Shown: piece by piece, positions 1 to 9,983 of the stretch | How positions within the stretch are numbered: position 1 is the first letter of the stretch | Layout: each line of letters begins with the position of its first letter | Assembly (NCBI GenBank): GCA_963971225.1 | Contig: OZ020269.1 | Location: 80,824,450 to 80,888,449 of the forward strand | From: Melieria omissa | Lineage: Eukaryota > Arthropoda > Insecta > Diptera > Ulidiidae | Direction: 5' to 3' | Length of the DNA: 64,000 nt | Program-made: the position numbers and the translations under genes | The notes under the pieces: model-generated | Told to the model about the DNA's origin: nothing | Seen by the model: the letters and a program-made list of their open reading frames with translations, nothing else | The model's database searches: none

Positions 1-957
1 AGCAAAAAGGAAGCGGCACAACCCGCTCCCAAAAGGATGAAGATAGGTCCATCCTACGCCGAAGCTGCTGCTGCAATCAAAGTAGGTATTCTTCCAGAAG
101 AATATCCGACCATCCATCTCGATCTGGAGGGGCAGAAGGATGTCGAGAAGACCATCAAGGAGGAACTGCATAAGCTCCCCGTTGATGGTCCTCAAATCCG
201 ATTTCTAGGCTGCTCCTTCAAACCGGGATGGATCACCGTGAACTGTGCCGATGAGGCGTCGAAGAACTGGCTCAAGGAGGTGATGCCAAAGATTCAACCA
301 GGAAACAAAAAGCTGAAGCTGGTAGAGGGAATTGATATTCCCAAACCCAACATTGCCTCGGCTTTCTTTCCTGGTTGCTCCCTCCCGGCCGATGAAATAC
401 TTCGAATGCTTCGAATGCAGAACCGCTCATTACCCACGGGCAACTGGAAAGTAATGAACGGAACTGTTACGGCACAGGGATCGGCGCTAACGCTGGCCAT
501 TGATGATGTGTCGGCCCGCTTGCTCGCTGAGCTGAACGACCTCCCTTTCTTTGAGCTGGGAAGGATTCAGTTCCGGGTGCGGCGTGAGCAAGGGACAAAA
601 CCATCAGTGACCAGTGATGGTGGGACGACGACAAACAGGACTCCCCAGACTAGAGTGGATGACGAAAGACCGTCCACAAGCCGACAAGCAGCCCTAGTGG
701 TACGGACAGACCGGACCGCGAAAAGGACTGAAACCCGAACTGGCGACAAAACGCCAACACCGACAACAATGAGACCTGTAAAGAATGCCTCAACTAAACC
801 CGTCCGGAAGACTCAATTGTCTGGAAAGGATAATCCGTCCAGGCAACTAAGCCTTTTGGATAAGTCTGCAAAAACCCCGAGCAGCAATGAACGGGTGCAG
901 ACAAGGGGTAGAGGGGGCAAGCGAGCAGGTACTCATACCAAAGGCCCCCATGAATAA
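1..957 (+). CDS. Non-LTR retrotransposon ORF1 protein, C-terminal part (cut by window edge)
   Basis: The frame is open from base 1, so the ATG at 37 need not be the true start and the protein probably begins outside the window. Residues about 25-110 (counting from that Met) form a compact domain with the pattern IAKVG...YP...L and a GWITVNC core. It resembles the insect DUF4780-type domain often found in ORF1 of LOA-like elements; this is recognition by eye. The last 110 residues are basic and rich in Thr, Arg and Lys, as expected for an RNA-binding tail. No CCHC zinc knuckle is visible in the part present. In this family ORF1 binds the element RNA and helps form the RNP. The stop codon overlaps the start of ORF2 by 8 bases. 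Confidence 0.75.
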   Translation, partial: SKKEAAQPAPKRMKIGPSYAEAAAAIKVGILPEEYPTIHLDLEGQKDVEKTIKEELHKLPVDGPQIRFLGCSFKPGWITVNCADEASKNWLKEVMPKIQPGNKKLKLVEGIDIPKPNIASAFFPGCSLPADEILRMLRMQNRSLPTGNWKVMNGTVTAQGSALTLAIDDVSARLLAELNDLPFFELGRIQFRVRREQGTKPSVTSDGGTTTNRTPQTRVDDERPSTSRQAALVVRTDRTAKRTETRTGDKTPTPTTMRPVKNASTKPVRKTQLSGKDNPSRQLSLLDKSAKTPSSNERVQTRGRGGKRAGTHTKGPHE

Positions 958-3900
958 TATGGAGATTGTCCAGATCAATCTCCATAGGGCACAGGCAGCG
1001 TCAGCTGTCTTGGCTAGGACCATCAACACCTACGGTCCTAGCATAGCTTTGGTGCAGGAACCGTGGACCAGCACCAACAATGAGATCCTGGGCCTCTCAC
1101 AGTCAGGTAATGTACTGTGGTGTCAATCTACTGATAGGCCTAGAACGTGTATTGTGTTTAATGGCATTTCTTTCTTCCCGTTGACAGATTTTGTTACGCC
1201 AGATCTGTGCGCGGCCAAGATCAATTGCAACTCCAGGGAATTGATCATAGCGTCAGCATACTTCCCTGGAGATGTACCCGAATGTCCCACGACGATAGCA
1301 GAACAGCTTGTTGCTTATGCTAGGGACAATCGTCTGGAGCTGGTCCTAGGGTGTGACGCGAACGCCCATCACACTATCTGGGGAAGCACGGACACCAACG
1401 CTAGAGGTGAGTCATTATTCGATTATATACTCTCACTAGACTTAAGTATATGCAATGTCGGAGGTAGTCCGACGTTCATAACTAGAACTAGGGAAGAGGT
1501 GCTAGACCTTACCCTAACTACTTCTCTATCGAAATCACTTGTCAGCAACTGGCGAGTATCCGAAGAGCCCTCATGTTCTGACCATAGACATATAAGGTTT
1601 AGGTTAGGTGACAAGTCACTGACTGCCGTGTCCTTTAGGCCAAAAAGGCAGACCGACTGGGACAGCTATTGTCACCAGTTAAGGCACGACATCACTACAC
1701 AACTTGAAAACAGAGTTGACACAATAGATAGGCTGGAAAGGGCATCCAGGAAACTCCAGGAAGTCGTAGTGAACGCCTATGAAGAAAACTGTCCCTTAAA
1801 AACTAAAACTTTTAAAAGACAGACACCTTGGTGGAGCAGTCATCTTAGCTTGCTAAGGAAGGGAGTACGGAAACTATTCAATAGGGCCAAGCGGAATAAC
1901 GACTGGCAAACCTACTCCGATGCTCTCACCAAATACAATAAAGAGATTAAGAAAGCCAGGAGGGAATCTTTTAGACGCTTCTGCGAGGACGTGAACGACG
2001 CGAACTCAGGCTGTAGGCTCCAAAAGATTCTGTCAACCGATAAACCATGTCCGATTGGATCCTTGTCTAACGAACAGGGTGAACTCACAAATAGTGCGCA
2101 GGATACATTAGCCCTGCTCACTAAAGTCCATTTTCCGGGATCAGAAATAATAGACGACCCCGACCATAATAACTATAGCGGCTGGCAGTCACACTGCCCC
2201 AGTAGGGATGATTGGAGATTGGCCAATCTCATCTGCAAACGTTCGATTGTAGAATGGGCGATAGGAACGTTCTCCCCGTACAAGGCGGCGGGAAAGGATA
2301 AAATCTTCCCGGCGCTGTTACAAAGAGGACCAGACAGTCTGTTGCCCATTCTTTCGAAAATATACACATGCAGTTTGGCGCTTGGCTACGTTCCGGAGGT
2401 GTGGAGAACAGTGAATGTTGTCTACCTTCCTAAAGCCGGAAAGTCAAACAAAAAGGATCCAAAGTCCTTCAGGCCTATAAGCTTGATGTCATGTGTACTT
2501 AAGGGTATGGAGAAGGTAATAGAGAGATACCTCAGAGACGAAGTCCTTATCCGAAATCCTCTAAGTGCACACCAACATGCTTACCGAAAAGGCAGGTCTA
2601 CGGAAACAGCCCTATCTGCCCTGGTCAGCAAAATCGAAAAATCCCTTGACGAGAAAGAAATCTGTTTAGTAGGTTTCCTAGACATAGAGGGGGCTTTCAA
2701 CAACACCACCTATGAAGCTATAGGATCTGCTTTAGAGGTATTTCAAGTGCCGACTGCACTTATAAGGTGGATCTCCACGATGCTCAAAAGCAGACTAATA
2801 CAGTCCGACTTAAATGGCATCAAGATCCTAGCCAGAACGGTCCGGGGCTGTCCCCAGGGGGGCGTACTATCTCCTCTACTCTGGTCCATGGTCATTAACG
2901 GATTAATCCGCATCCTCTCGGATCGAGGCTATGACGTTATTGCCTATGCTGATGACCTGGTTATTGCGGTTAGAGGCAAAGACGGGCAGACCGTCTCTGA
3001 TCTACTACAGGGTGCAATAAAAATTGTAGAGAACTGGTGCGCCCAGCAGAATCTATCGGTAAACCCTGATAAGACAATCTTCGTACCGTTCACACTCAAA
3101 AGGAAATATGACCTGAGACCGATAAAGGTTTTTGGCAAAGATGTAGGCTTCGTAAAAGAAGCCAAATACCTTGGGGTAACTCTAGACAGTAAATTGAACT
3201 GGAAACCTCACATGAATCGTACTATTCAGAAGGCGGGCAACGCTCTCTGGACTTGTAAACGAATCTGTGGCAAAAACTGGGGAACGAAGCCGATATGGCT
3301 TCAAAAAATCTACACCCTAGTCATCCTCCCCATTATCACCTATGGGGCGATAGTATGGTGGAAAAAAACCACAGAGAAAACGACTGCGAACAGACTGGAA
3401 CGGTTGCAAAGAGTAATTAACTCCTGCATCACTGGCTGCCTTCGCACGACGCCAACAGCTGCCCTCAATGTACTATTGGGAGTTTTGCCGTTGGACCTAA
3501 CCGTACAAATGAATGCGGTCATTAGTATACATAGACTGATGCATAGTGGATTCATACCACAGGATCTACATGCAAGCGGTCACCGCTCCATTGTTAAAGA
3601 ACGGAGGCGAGACGGAAGCTTTTGGTTGCCTCTTGACTCAATGCCTCCGCGACACATCTTTGACAGGAAATATAAGACACATATTCCTAACAGAATAGAC
3701 TGGGACAATTCAAAAATCAGTCTTACCTGTGATGACATTATCTGGTACACTGATGGATCCAAGACTGGAGAAGGCACAGGATCTGGGATATATAGTTCCA
3801 GTACCCAAATGTCAGTCAGCCTTGGTAGTTTGGCAACCGTCTTCCAAGCGGAAGTCTGTGCTATCAATCAGTGTGCCAGAGAAATTCTGAACCTTCACCC

Positions 3901-4576
3901 TCATCGGAAAAGGATTATCATAATGTCAGACAGCCAGGCCGCAATAAGAGCCTTGCACGCGTCGACATTTACCTCTAAGTTGGTATGGGAGGCAGCTAAT
4001 CTTCTCCAACAACTATCAACAGGAAATCGAGTAATAGTACACTGGATTCCAGCACATTGCGGCTATGACGGTAATGAGGATGCAGACAGATTGGCAAGGG
4101 AGGGAGCTGGAAAGCGACCATTTGGACCCGAACCGATCTTAGGTGTCAGCAAATCTCATTACAAAGGTTGTATTAAGCAAGAATACTTGATCAAAGCAAA
4201 TGCAAGATGGTCAAAATCAATTGGTATGGAATGTACCAAAGCCTTTTTCCCGCGATACTCAAGCAGAAATGCAAAGTTTCTCCTACGCTTGAGCAGACCG
4301 GAACTAAAACTCATGACAGGAGTAATCAGCGGACACTGTCTGCTAAACAAACATAAGACCCGTCTGAAATTAACAGACAGTGAAATATGTAGATTTTGCA
4401 TGGAGGATGACGAGACTTCCATACACCTGATAACTGAATGCCCGGCCTTAGTCCATGCAAGAAAGCAGGCACTAGGCAAGGAAATATTACAGACTACTCA
4501 TCTGTCTGAAATTGATCTCGCAAGAATTAAAATGTTCTTTGAGAAAATAGGAGGAAATAGTCTCTTCCAGTACTGA
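950..4576 (+). CDS. Non-LTR retrotransposon ORF2: endonuclease, reverse transcriptase, RNase H
   Basis: Polyprotein of 1,208 residues from the ATG at 950; upstream codons to 887 are open but lie inside ORF1. An APE-type endonuclease comes first (QINLHRAQ start, QEPW, GCDANAHHTIWG, SDHR). The reverse transcriptase follows at about 2250-3250, with FRPISL, FLDIEGAF (first catalytic Asp), PQGGVLSPLLW and the YADD box near 2947. An RNase H domain lies at about 3730-4110 (YTDGSK, QAEV, SDSQAA, HWIPAHCG..GNEDAD). Near the C-terminus a CCHC-like CxxC-(x8)-H-(x4)-C motif (CRFC..HLITEC) is present. Having RNase H, together with the DIEGAF motif, points to the LOA or R1/I group, most likely LOA. All key residues are present and there is no premature stop, so this copy may be recent and possibly active. 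Confidence 0.92.
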   Translation: MNNMEIVQINLHRAQAASAVLARTINTYGPSIALVQEPWTSTNNEILGLSQSGNVLWCQSTDRPRTCIVFNGISFFPLTDFVTPDLCAAKINCNSRELIIASAYFPGDVPECPTTIAEQLVAYARDNRLELVLGCDANAHHTIWGSTDTNARGESLFDYILSLDLSICNVGGSPTFITRTREEVLDLTLTTSLSKSLVSNWRVSEEPSCSDHRHIRFRLGDKSLTAVSFRPKRQTDWDSYCHQLRHDITTQLENRVDTIDRLERASRKLQEVVVNAYEENCPLKTKTFKRQTPWWSSHLSLLRKGVRKLFNRAKRNNDWQTYSDALTKYNKEIKKARRESFRRFCEDVNDANSGCRLQKILSTDKPCPIGSLSNEQGELTNSAQDTLALLTKVHFPGSEIIDDPDHNNYSGWQSHCPSRDDWRLANLICKRSIVEWAIGTFSPYKAAGKDKIFPALLQRGPDSLLPILSKIYTCSLALGYVPEVWRTVNVVYLPKAGKSNKKDPKSFRPISLMSCVLKGMEKVIERYLRDEVLIRNPLSAHQHAYRKGRSTETALSALVSKIEKSLDEKEICLVGFLDIEGAFNNTTYEAIGSALEVFQVPTALIRWISTMLKSRLIQSDLNGIKILARTVRGCPQGGVLSPLLWSMVINGLIRILSDRGYDVIAYADDLVIAVRGKDGQTVSDLLQGAIKIVENWCAQQNLSVNPDKTIFVPFTLKRKYDLRPIKVFGKDVGFVKEAKYLGVTLDSKLNWKPHMNRTIQKAGNALWTCKRICGKNWGTKPIWLQKIYTLVILPIITYGAIVWWKKTTEKTTANRLERLQRVINSCITGCLRTTPTAALNVLLGVLPLDLTVQMNAVISIHRLMHSGFIPQDLHASGHRSIVKERRRDGSFWLPLDSMPPRHIFDRKYKTHIPNRIDWDNSKISLTCDDIIWYTDGSKTGEGTGSGIYSSSTQMSVSLGSLATVFQAEVCAINQCAREILNLHPHRKRIIIMSDSQAAIRALHASTFTSKLVWEAANLLQQLSTGNRVIVHWIPAHCGYDGNEDADRLAREGAGKRPFGPEPILGVSKSHYKGCIKQEYLIKANARWSKSIGMECTKAFFPRYSSRNAKFLLRLSRPELKLMTGVISGHCLLNKHKTRLKLTDSEICRFCMEDDETSIHLITECPALVHARKQALGKEILQTTHLSEIDLARIKMFFEKIGGNSLFQY

Positions 4577-4644
4577 ACTCGGGCAAGGCACAATAGTTCA
4601 AAATGAACGCAGTGCCATAGACAGCCAATGTCTAGCCCCAATCA

Positions 4645-4665
4645 ATCTTAATCTTAATCTTAATC
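4645..4665 (+). repeat. (ATCTTA)n 3' tail of the retrotransposon
   Basis: Three and a half units of ATCTTA end the element. Short tandem repeats rather than poly(A) are usual 3' ends for several LOA and I-type elements. The sequence after it (from about 4666) shows no relation to the element. Confidence 0.7.
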
Positions 4666-4757
4666 CTCTGTACGGTGCTCTGCCGCACATTTGAAGCAAA
4701 GTTATCTATTTTGTTTATAGTTCTGCGCGACATGCATAGCATCAGAAGCACTGCGGC

Positions 4758-4906
4758 AAACATATACAAGTACTATATATACGATGTAATGTAATGATAA
4801 TGGGTAGGGACAATGCCCTTGCGCACTGGAACATAGTAGGTTTATTGTGCCCCATTACATTACATATATACGATGCTTGAATAATGTTTTCGATGTTTGT
4901 ATATGC
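4758..4906. repeat. Imperfect palindrome (fold-back), about 150 bp
   Basis: The arm at 4776-4796 (TATATACGATGTAATGTAATG region) pairs with 4853-4870. A second outer arm pairs 4760-4770 (CATATACAAG) with the CTTG...TTTGTATATG segment at 4876-4906. This could be a small MITE or a hairpin; no clear target duplication was found. Confidence 0.5.
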
Positions 4907-5464
4907 CTTAAAGGCCAATTTGACTCTTCGCAATTTGTTTCTTTACTTCTCAATAATTTTCGCAAAACACGATTTTTACAGCTATTGTGAATGTAGCCAG
5001 CTACAGAAGGAGCAATTGCAAAAATTTTGCTAATTCGGGAGCTCCTTAGAGATAATTTAGTAATATATTTAAATCATCCTCACTTGACTTTTTATTTAGT
5101 TTATCCCGTGTAATACGTTTCTTTACTTCTTTATTTTCCATTTTTTCAGGTTTGTCCAGTTGTATTTGCATAGTAAATATAAACTATGGGTTTTAAGTAG
5201 TGTCCGACCGAATATTCGGTTTCTGTTTCGGCCCGAATAAGTGGTTTCGGTTTCAGTTTCGGCCAAAAAATGGCCGAAACCGAAACTTTCTACAATATTT
5301 TTTATATTTAGAAGAGAATTTAGATGCCACCAATGGAAATAAACTTCTTTTTGAGAATAAAATAATGAATTATTTAATTTTGAAAATTAGCGAGTAAGGA
5401 CCGAAAGAGTGATTTTTTTAAGTTTATGTTTTAAAAAAATGAATTAATTGTGTTTATTAATAAG

Positions 5465-6444
5465 TAAGGGAGAGGGCTGGGTTGTGAACCGGGTTTTGTT
5501 TTTTGACTCTAACTTATCTCAGAATAAATATATCGAAAAATCAAAGATACCGTTGGAAAAGTAAATATAAAACGCAACTTTTTTATGAAGACAGATTACT
5601 GTTTTGATTGGTATTTAACTCTCTACGTCCAATTTTCTAAGGACGTGATTTTTCGCTTTTCCAAAAAAGTGGCTGGATTGTGAATCATCTGGAAGATCCC
5701 TATTAAAGTTGGAAAATACGAAGAAAACACCCATAATTTTTAAGTAAGTTGAGAATTTATTTAATCAGGAGGCCCCAAGAGGTGAAAAAAAGTTATAATG
5801 ACGCCACTTGGGCCAAAAAATCGTAATGAATGATAGTGCTCAATTTTTTGAATTTTCATCCTAATCGGTGTTGCAATGTTTGCATGTGATATACGAACGC
5901 GTTCTCGCTTTGGCCCACTTCAAGTGAACTCACCTAAATCGAGTGAAATTACATAAAATTACTTTATTTTAATATATCCGTCCATATTTGACAGTGTTAG
6001 AACAATTGTTGTACGAAGAACAGGTAGTTCATAACCCAGCCACCTCAGTGGTTCACAGCCCAACCACGATGCCATTTTGGAAACTTTAAAATAAACGACA
6101 CTTCCAATCATAATTCGACATAAACAAATATTGCAACGTAAAATAGAAACAAAACACTAAATAAACATGTATTACACTAACCTTTTTGCAATTAGCTCAG
6201 TCACTTGGATCGCACTTTAAAAAAAATCAAACAAGTTTTCGCAGTCGATTTTCAAACACGATGTCTTTCAAACTCGATTGCTGCCACAAGCAATATGTGT
6301 TTGTACTTCGGTGTAACCACAAAAGCAGAGTCATATCATAAGACAAAATTGACAGTTGAAAGATTGGCGATATGTCAATTAGGGAAAGAAAAAACGGCAA
6401 TGGTTCACAACCCAGCCTGGTTCACAACCCAGCCCTCTCCCTTA
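5465..6444. mobile_element. Nested inverted-repeat unit with repeated terminal motif
   Basis: Ends at 5465-5490 and 6419-6444 are a perfect 26-bp inverted repeat (TAAGGGAGAGGGCTGG then GTTGTGAACC). The motif GGTTCACAACCCAGCC or a close variant recurs inside: near 5671-5688 (reverse), 6029-6043, 6050-6065, 6402-6417 and 6419-6434. Copies point outward from both ends, like a transposase-binding array. No ORF of note lies inside. The superfamily cannot be assigned because the flanks show no convincing target duplication. Confidence 0.65.
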
Positions 6445-6492
6445 TTTATTTATGTTATGTTATGTTTATTTGTTTGTTCTTTATTTACTTAA

Positions 6493-7200
6493 GGGGGTCG
6501 TCTAGTGTGAAGGCCGTATTTGTATGCCTTTTTTGACAGTCATTATTAAAAAAACCGTTCAAGTAAAATAACTTTTGAATTTTATTTCTTCTTTGAGTAC
6601 ATTTCGACAAAGTTTTATAATTATTTGAAGCCAATCTATTGATTAGTATCGGAGTTACACCACTCAACAGCAAGACGTAAAAAAAAAAGTTGCTCCACTG
6701 CTGCCATGATTCCGGGCGTTGTAATTATCTGAAATCAAAAAACCAAACGCCATTTCATTCCTGAGACTTCAAACTGCAAATTGAGCTAAAAGAAAGTTCG
6801 AATTCCAAAAAAAAGGATTTTTTTGCCTAAACATAAAAAAAATATGAGTTTTTCGACTATTTTTCACGTGCATATAATTGAAGAAAAAAAAAAGTAACAA
6901 AGCAATCTTAATTCTTTTAGCTTAATTTGTAGTTGGACATGTACTCAAGATGGTGTAAAAAGTTGAGCATTAATAGTGAAATAGTTTTTGAGATATAGTG
7001 GCAGCAGTTTTGAAAAAACGTGTTTTGAGAAAAACGCGTTTTTAAGTTGGATCGGAGTAGGTATGCGGGTTACAAGTGCAACTTGATAACGGCTTCGAAT
7101 TTACAAAAATCCATTTATACACGTCTTCTAAACTTGTTTTAGAAGTGATTTATGAAAAAAAAAAAACGATTTTTTTGACCAGTCACACTAGACGACCCCC
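6493..7200. mobile_element. piggyBac-like MITE, 708 bp, TTAA target site
   Basis: Perfect 18-bp inverted ends (GGGGGTCGTCTAGTGTGA at 6493-6510 and its complement at 7183-7200) are flanked by TTAA at 6489-6492 and 7201-7204. A TTAA duplication is the signature of piggyBac transposition. There is no coding capacity. It lies inside the hAT-type element, so it is either a later insertion or part of that family's internal sequence. Confidence 0.85.
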
Positions 7201-7370
7201 TTAAAGTAAAATTCGTTTGTTGAAAAATTGTGATTTTGATGCTTGATGTGGTGATTTTTATTTCAAATAGAAAGTTTCGGTTTCGGCCGAATATTAAAAA
7301 AAAACCGAAACTCGGTTTCGGTTTCGGGTTCGGCCCAAAAAAGTGGTTTCGGTCGGACACTAGTTTTAAG

Positions 7371-8097
7371 TGTTGCATATTAACAAGGAGAATTGGAGCA
7401 AGCAACGAACCTTAGCTATTAGCCGTAAGCAATATGTTAACATAAGCAATAGTAATAATTTAGCGCAAGCATAGTTATAAATATTCCCTAATCCAAATTA
7501 AAGTTGTTCAGTCGCATACAAGCCTTGTTTTAATACGCACGATTATTATTTTTTTGGTTCCCGCCGATTGCCGATGCCGATTAATCGGTCAGACTCGAAT
7601 AAGTATATAATGCTTACCTCTACCTTTTCTTTTGGTGCCGTAATTACTTTCCGTAAGTTTTAACGTTTAAACTACATATAACTATAACTTTAAAATATGC
7701 AAAAACTCGCATTTATCAGTGGCTCACACCGGAAGAAATAACAACTTTGGCAGAGCTTTGCGGGAAATTGTAATTTAATTCTTCTTAAGTAGTGATGCAG
7801 AGTTTTATCTACATACATATGTATTTATTTTTATTTTTCAGACTCGCACGAACCACGGCAGCATGACATAGTTATTCCGTCCAAATCGGTTAGTGGCATT
7901 CGGGTGAATTCGGGTGGATAAAACATACAACGACAAAAAGACACATTATGTAGTCTAAATACATGTATAGGTATACGTATGTTTGTACTTGTACAATGTT
8001 GGTCAACATTGAATAAACATTATATGTAATGCTTCAACAATTTTACTGGTACTTGCTGCTTGGTTACACTTTACTTAACGACCTTTTTAGTAAAACG
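7371..8097. other. Intergenic, no gene seen
   Basis: AT-rich sequence between the hAT-type element and the stop codon of the first ionotropic receptor. The T-rich run near 7820-7840 would supply AATAAA-like signals on the minus strand for the receptor transcript. No ORF or RNA gene was recognised. Confidence 0.5.
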
Positions 8098-9921
8098 TTA
8101 ATTGGAAATTCTGAATAACACAATCTCCCCAATGAATATGAGGAAACTCAGAACAAGCATAAGCATTAGCATCGCGAATACGACTATTAAATGCTGCATT
8201 CCTGCCGAGGTAAAGTCTTTGGATGCAGCATAGCGCTTGACAAGTCCAGAATAAAACGCACTTTCGAAGGATATGCTCTCGTAATGCTGAATCATGCCCG
8301 ATGAGTGCATGCGATACAAATAGTACCCCAAATTTCGTCGAATCGGTGAATCTGGCTCCATGGCATATCCCAAATGGTACGAACCAAAGCAAATGTCAGT
8401 GAATTTGAAGATTCCCTGTTTCAAGTACCTCTGCTGTAGTTCCACAAAATGCCATTTTTCTTCTGTCACAAAATAAGCGTAGGTAGAATTCAATGCCCAC
8501 TGGTGGTTGTTGAAAGTGGCTGCATCTACGGGATGCAACATACGATAAAAGTCATGGGATAGCTTATAACCTCCGGCGAGAAGAAAGTCCAGCTCATAGT
8601 CGATTATCATAACGGAGATATTTGCATCAATTACATCGTCCATAGTGTTGATTTGTGCTCGAAATATTGTAACTGTGGAGATGCTTCCCAGCAAGGAAGT
8701 GTAGCTTGCGGCTATGAAAAATCCATAGAAGAAAATTGTGCAAAATATTATAAATTCAACGGCGGACGGAGGCTTAAAGTCACCGACGGTGGCTATGTTG
8801 ATGGTGAGGCAGAAGCTGTCCACGAAACAATCGCTAATGCTCTGCATGACTTGGTGTGAGCCCCTCCGCAAAGTCCACAAGACCTCCATGCAAATTAATG
8901 CCGCAAATACGGTGACTATGGCATACCAGACGGCATTGTCAAACGGTTGCAGCGGGTAGTACATAGTAGACACTCTGTTCCAAATCGGCACCATCAGACA
9001 CCATCGCACCACCATCATGGGGTAACTCTTTTCAATTTGGTCATCAATTTTGAACAGTGCGTAGGCGTGTGCTAAAATAGGTATTTTCTTTTCCCGCACC
9101 AAGTTCAGTGCCGCATCCATTTCAATGGCATCTCCTCCCAGTTTGTCGCTGCGCATTTCGTAACTCACCAACGACGCGTTTACGTAGTCAATGAACAGCT
9201 TCAGGAGATTGTAGGAAATTCCTTGCAAAGCTGGGCGACCCCTTAAATCCTTGTACTGAAATACACCCGGCAAATCCTGTCGAAGTGGCGAATAGAATTT
9301 ATATCCCTCTAAATTCATACCACCAGCCATGTACCTTGCGAACCCCTTCTCTAAATAGCCAAAAAAGTCCGTTCGGCTCTCCACTTTGTACTCCGGATAT
9401 ATGGTGTAGCCATATAGTTCGTTTGTGGTTTTCGTGCCATTTGTATAGCGCACGTATAGATATGAATTCTGAAAATGTCGCGATCGAAGATCAGCCATAA
9501 AGTCTTTAACAGTCGAAAAGTCGTCTATACCATCGACCATGATTATGAAGCTCATGTGAACGTGTCGCCCAAGCATGGAGAGGTCATGTACCCTCATAAT
9601 TGGATCCTTAGGGCCGGTAGTGAACACAATACAGAAAGAGTTCTTCTTGCTTTCAGTCCTGATTAGTCGTAAATCTGTTCTATTGGTAAGCACCATCTGT
9701 GTCGTGCCGATGTGTGCAAGAGTAGCTATCATGAATTCTTCAATAGGCTCACTGTTGGCGGTTGTCAGCACCTCACTCAGGAACCAATTTAGTTCTTGTG
9801 GTTTCACAATCGATTTCAGAGGGTAGAGAATATTTTTCATATACTGACTATCCCATGGTCTCACTGAGTGCACACACTTAAGGAACCAAATGGTGACCAC
9901 TATTAGCTCGAGAAACTTCAT
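8098..9921 (-). CDS. Divergent ionotropic receptor (IR52/IR94-like), intronless, 607 aa
   Basis: A ligand-gated ion channel of the chemosensory ionotropic receptor family, expected in the plasma membrane of sensory neurons, probably gustatory. Residues 1-18 are a signal peptide. Two ligand-binding lobes surround the channel. The first membrane segment is near residues 328-352 (PFDNAVWYAIVTVFAALICM), then a pore loop, then the second segment ending SYTSLLGSIST, the IR version of the glutamate-receptor SYTANLAAFLT motif. The last segment is near residues 575-600. The Arg that binds glutamate in classic receptors is not at its expected place before SYP, as in most divergent IRs. It is clearly paralogous to the gene at 12871 (shared HAYALF, SYP, WCLMVP, IDYEL and MEPDSP blocks). 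The exact orthologue is uncertain; the single-exon form fits the IR20a/IR52/IR94 clade. Confidence 0.85.
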   Translation of the reverse strand: MKFLELIVVTIWFLKCVHSVRPWDSQYMKNILYPLKSIVKPQELNWFLSEVLTTANSEPIEEFMIATLAHIGTTQMVLTNRTDLRLIRTESKKNSFCIVFTTGPKDPIMRVHDLSMLGRHVHMSFIIMVDGIDDFSTVKDFMADLRSRHFQNSYLYVRYTNGTKTTNELYGYTIYPEYKVESRTDFFGYLEKGFARYMAGGMNLEGYKFYSPLRQDLPGVFQYKDLRGRPALQGISYNLLKLFIDYVNASLVSYEMRSDKLGGDAIEMDAALNLVREKKIPILAHAYALFKIDDQIEKSYPMMVVRWCLMVPIWNRVSTMYYPLQPFDNAVWYAIVTVFAALICMEVLWTLRRGSHQVMQSISDCFVDSFCLTINIATVGDFKPPSAVEFIIFCTIFFYGFFIAASYTSLLGSISTVTIFRAQINTMDDVIDANISVMIIDYELDFLLAGGYKLSHDFYRMLHPVDAATFNNHQWALNSTYAYFVTEEKWHFVELQQRYLKQGIFKFTDICFGSYHLGYAMEPDSPIRRNLGYYLYRMHSSGMIQHYESISFESAFYSGLVKRYAASKDFTSAGMQHLIVVFAMLMLMLVLSFLIFIGEIVLFRISN

Positions 9922-9947
9922 GATGTGTCGCGTTAATGAACTTTTTC

Positions 9948-9983
9948 AACTCAGGACAAACTTTTCAAAACGGAGCTGTTATA
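9948..9983 (-). promoter_or_regulatory. Candidate core promoter of ionotropic receptor 1
   Basis: On the minus strand TATAAC (9978-9983) is followed by an initiator-like TGAGTT whose A is at 9951, 32 bases downstream of the first T of the TATA box. This matches the spacing in the paralogous gene (14718/14750). The implied 5' UTR is about 30 nt. Confidence 0.45.

Larger units (their letters stand above)
1..4670 (+). mobile_element. LOA/R1-like non-LTR retrotransposon, 5' end outside window
   Basis: Two overlapping ORFs are followed by a short 3' UTR (4577-4644) and a simple-repeat tail. The 5' end and therefore any target-site duplication are beyond the left edge. No frameshift or internal stop is seen over 4.5 kb, unlike every other transposon in the window. 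Confidence 0.88.
5198..7362. mobile_element. Non-autonomous hAT-type transposon with 8-bp target duplication
   Basis: The terminal inverted repeats are perfect over 15 bp (TAGTGTCCGACCGAA) and are flanked by an exact 8-bp direct repeat GTTTTAAG at 5190-5197 and 7363-7370. An 8-bp duplication and an end matching YARNG are hallmarks of the hAT superfamily. About 95 bp inside each end is a run of GGTTTCGG-type subterminal repeats in opposite orientation, typical transposase-binding arrays. No transposase ORF is present. The 2.2-kb length is largely due to two further inverted-repeat units nested inside (5465-6444 and 6493-7200). Confidence 0.9.
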
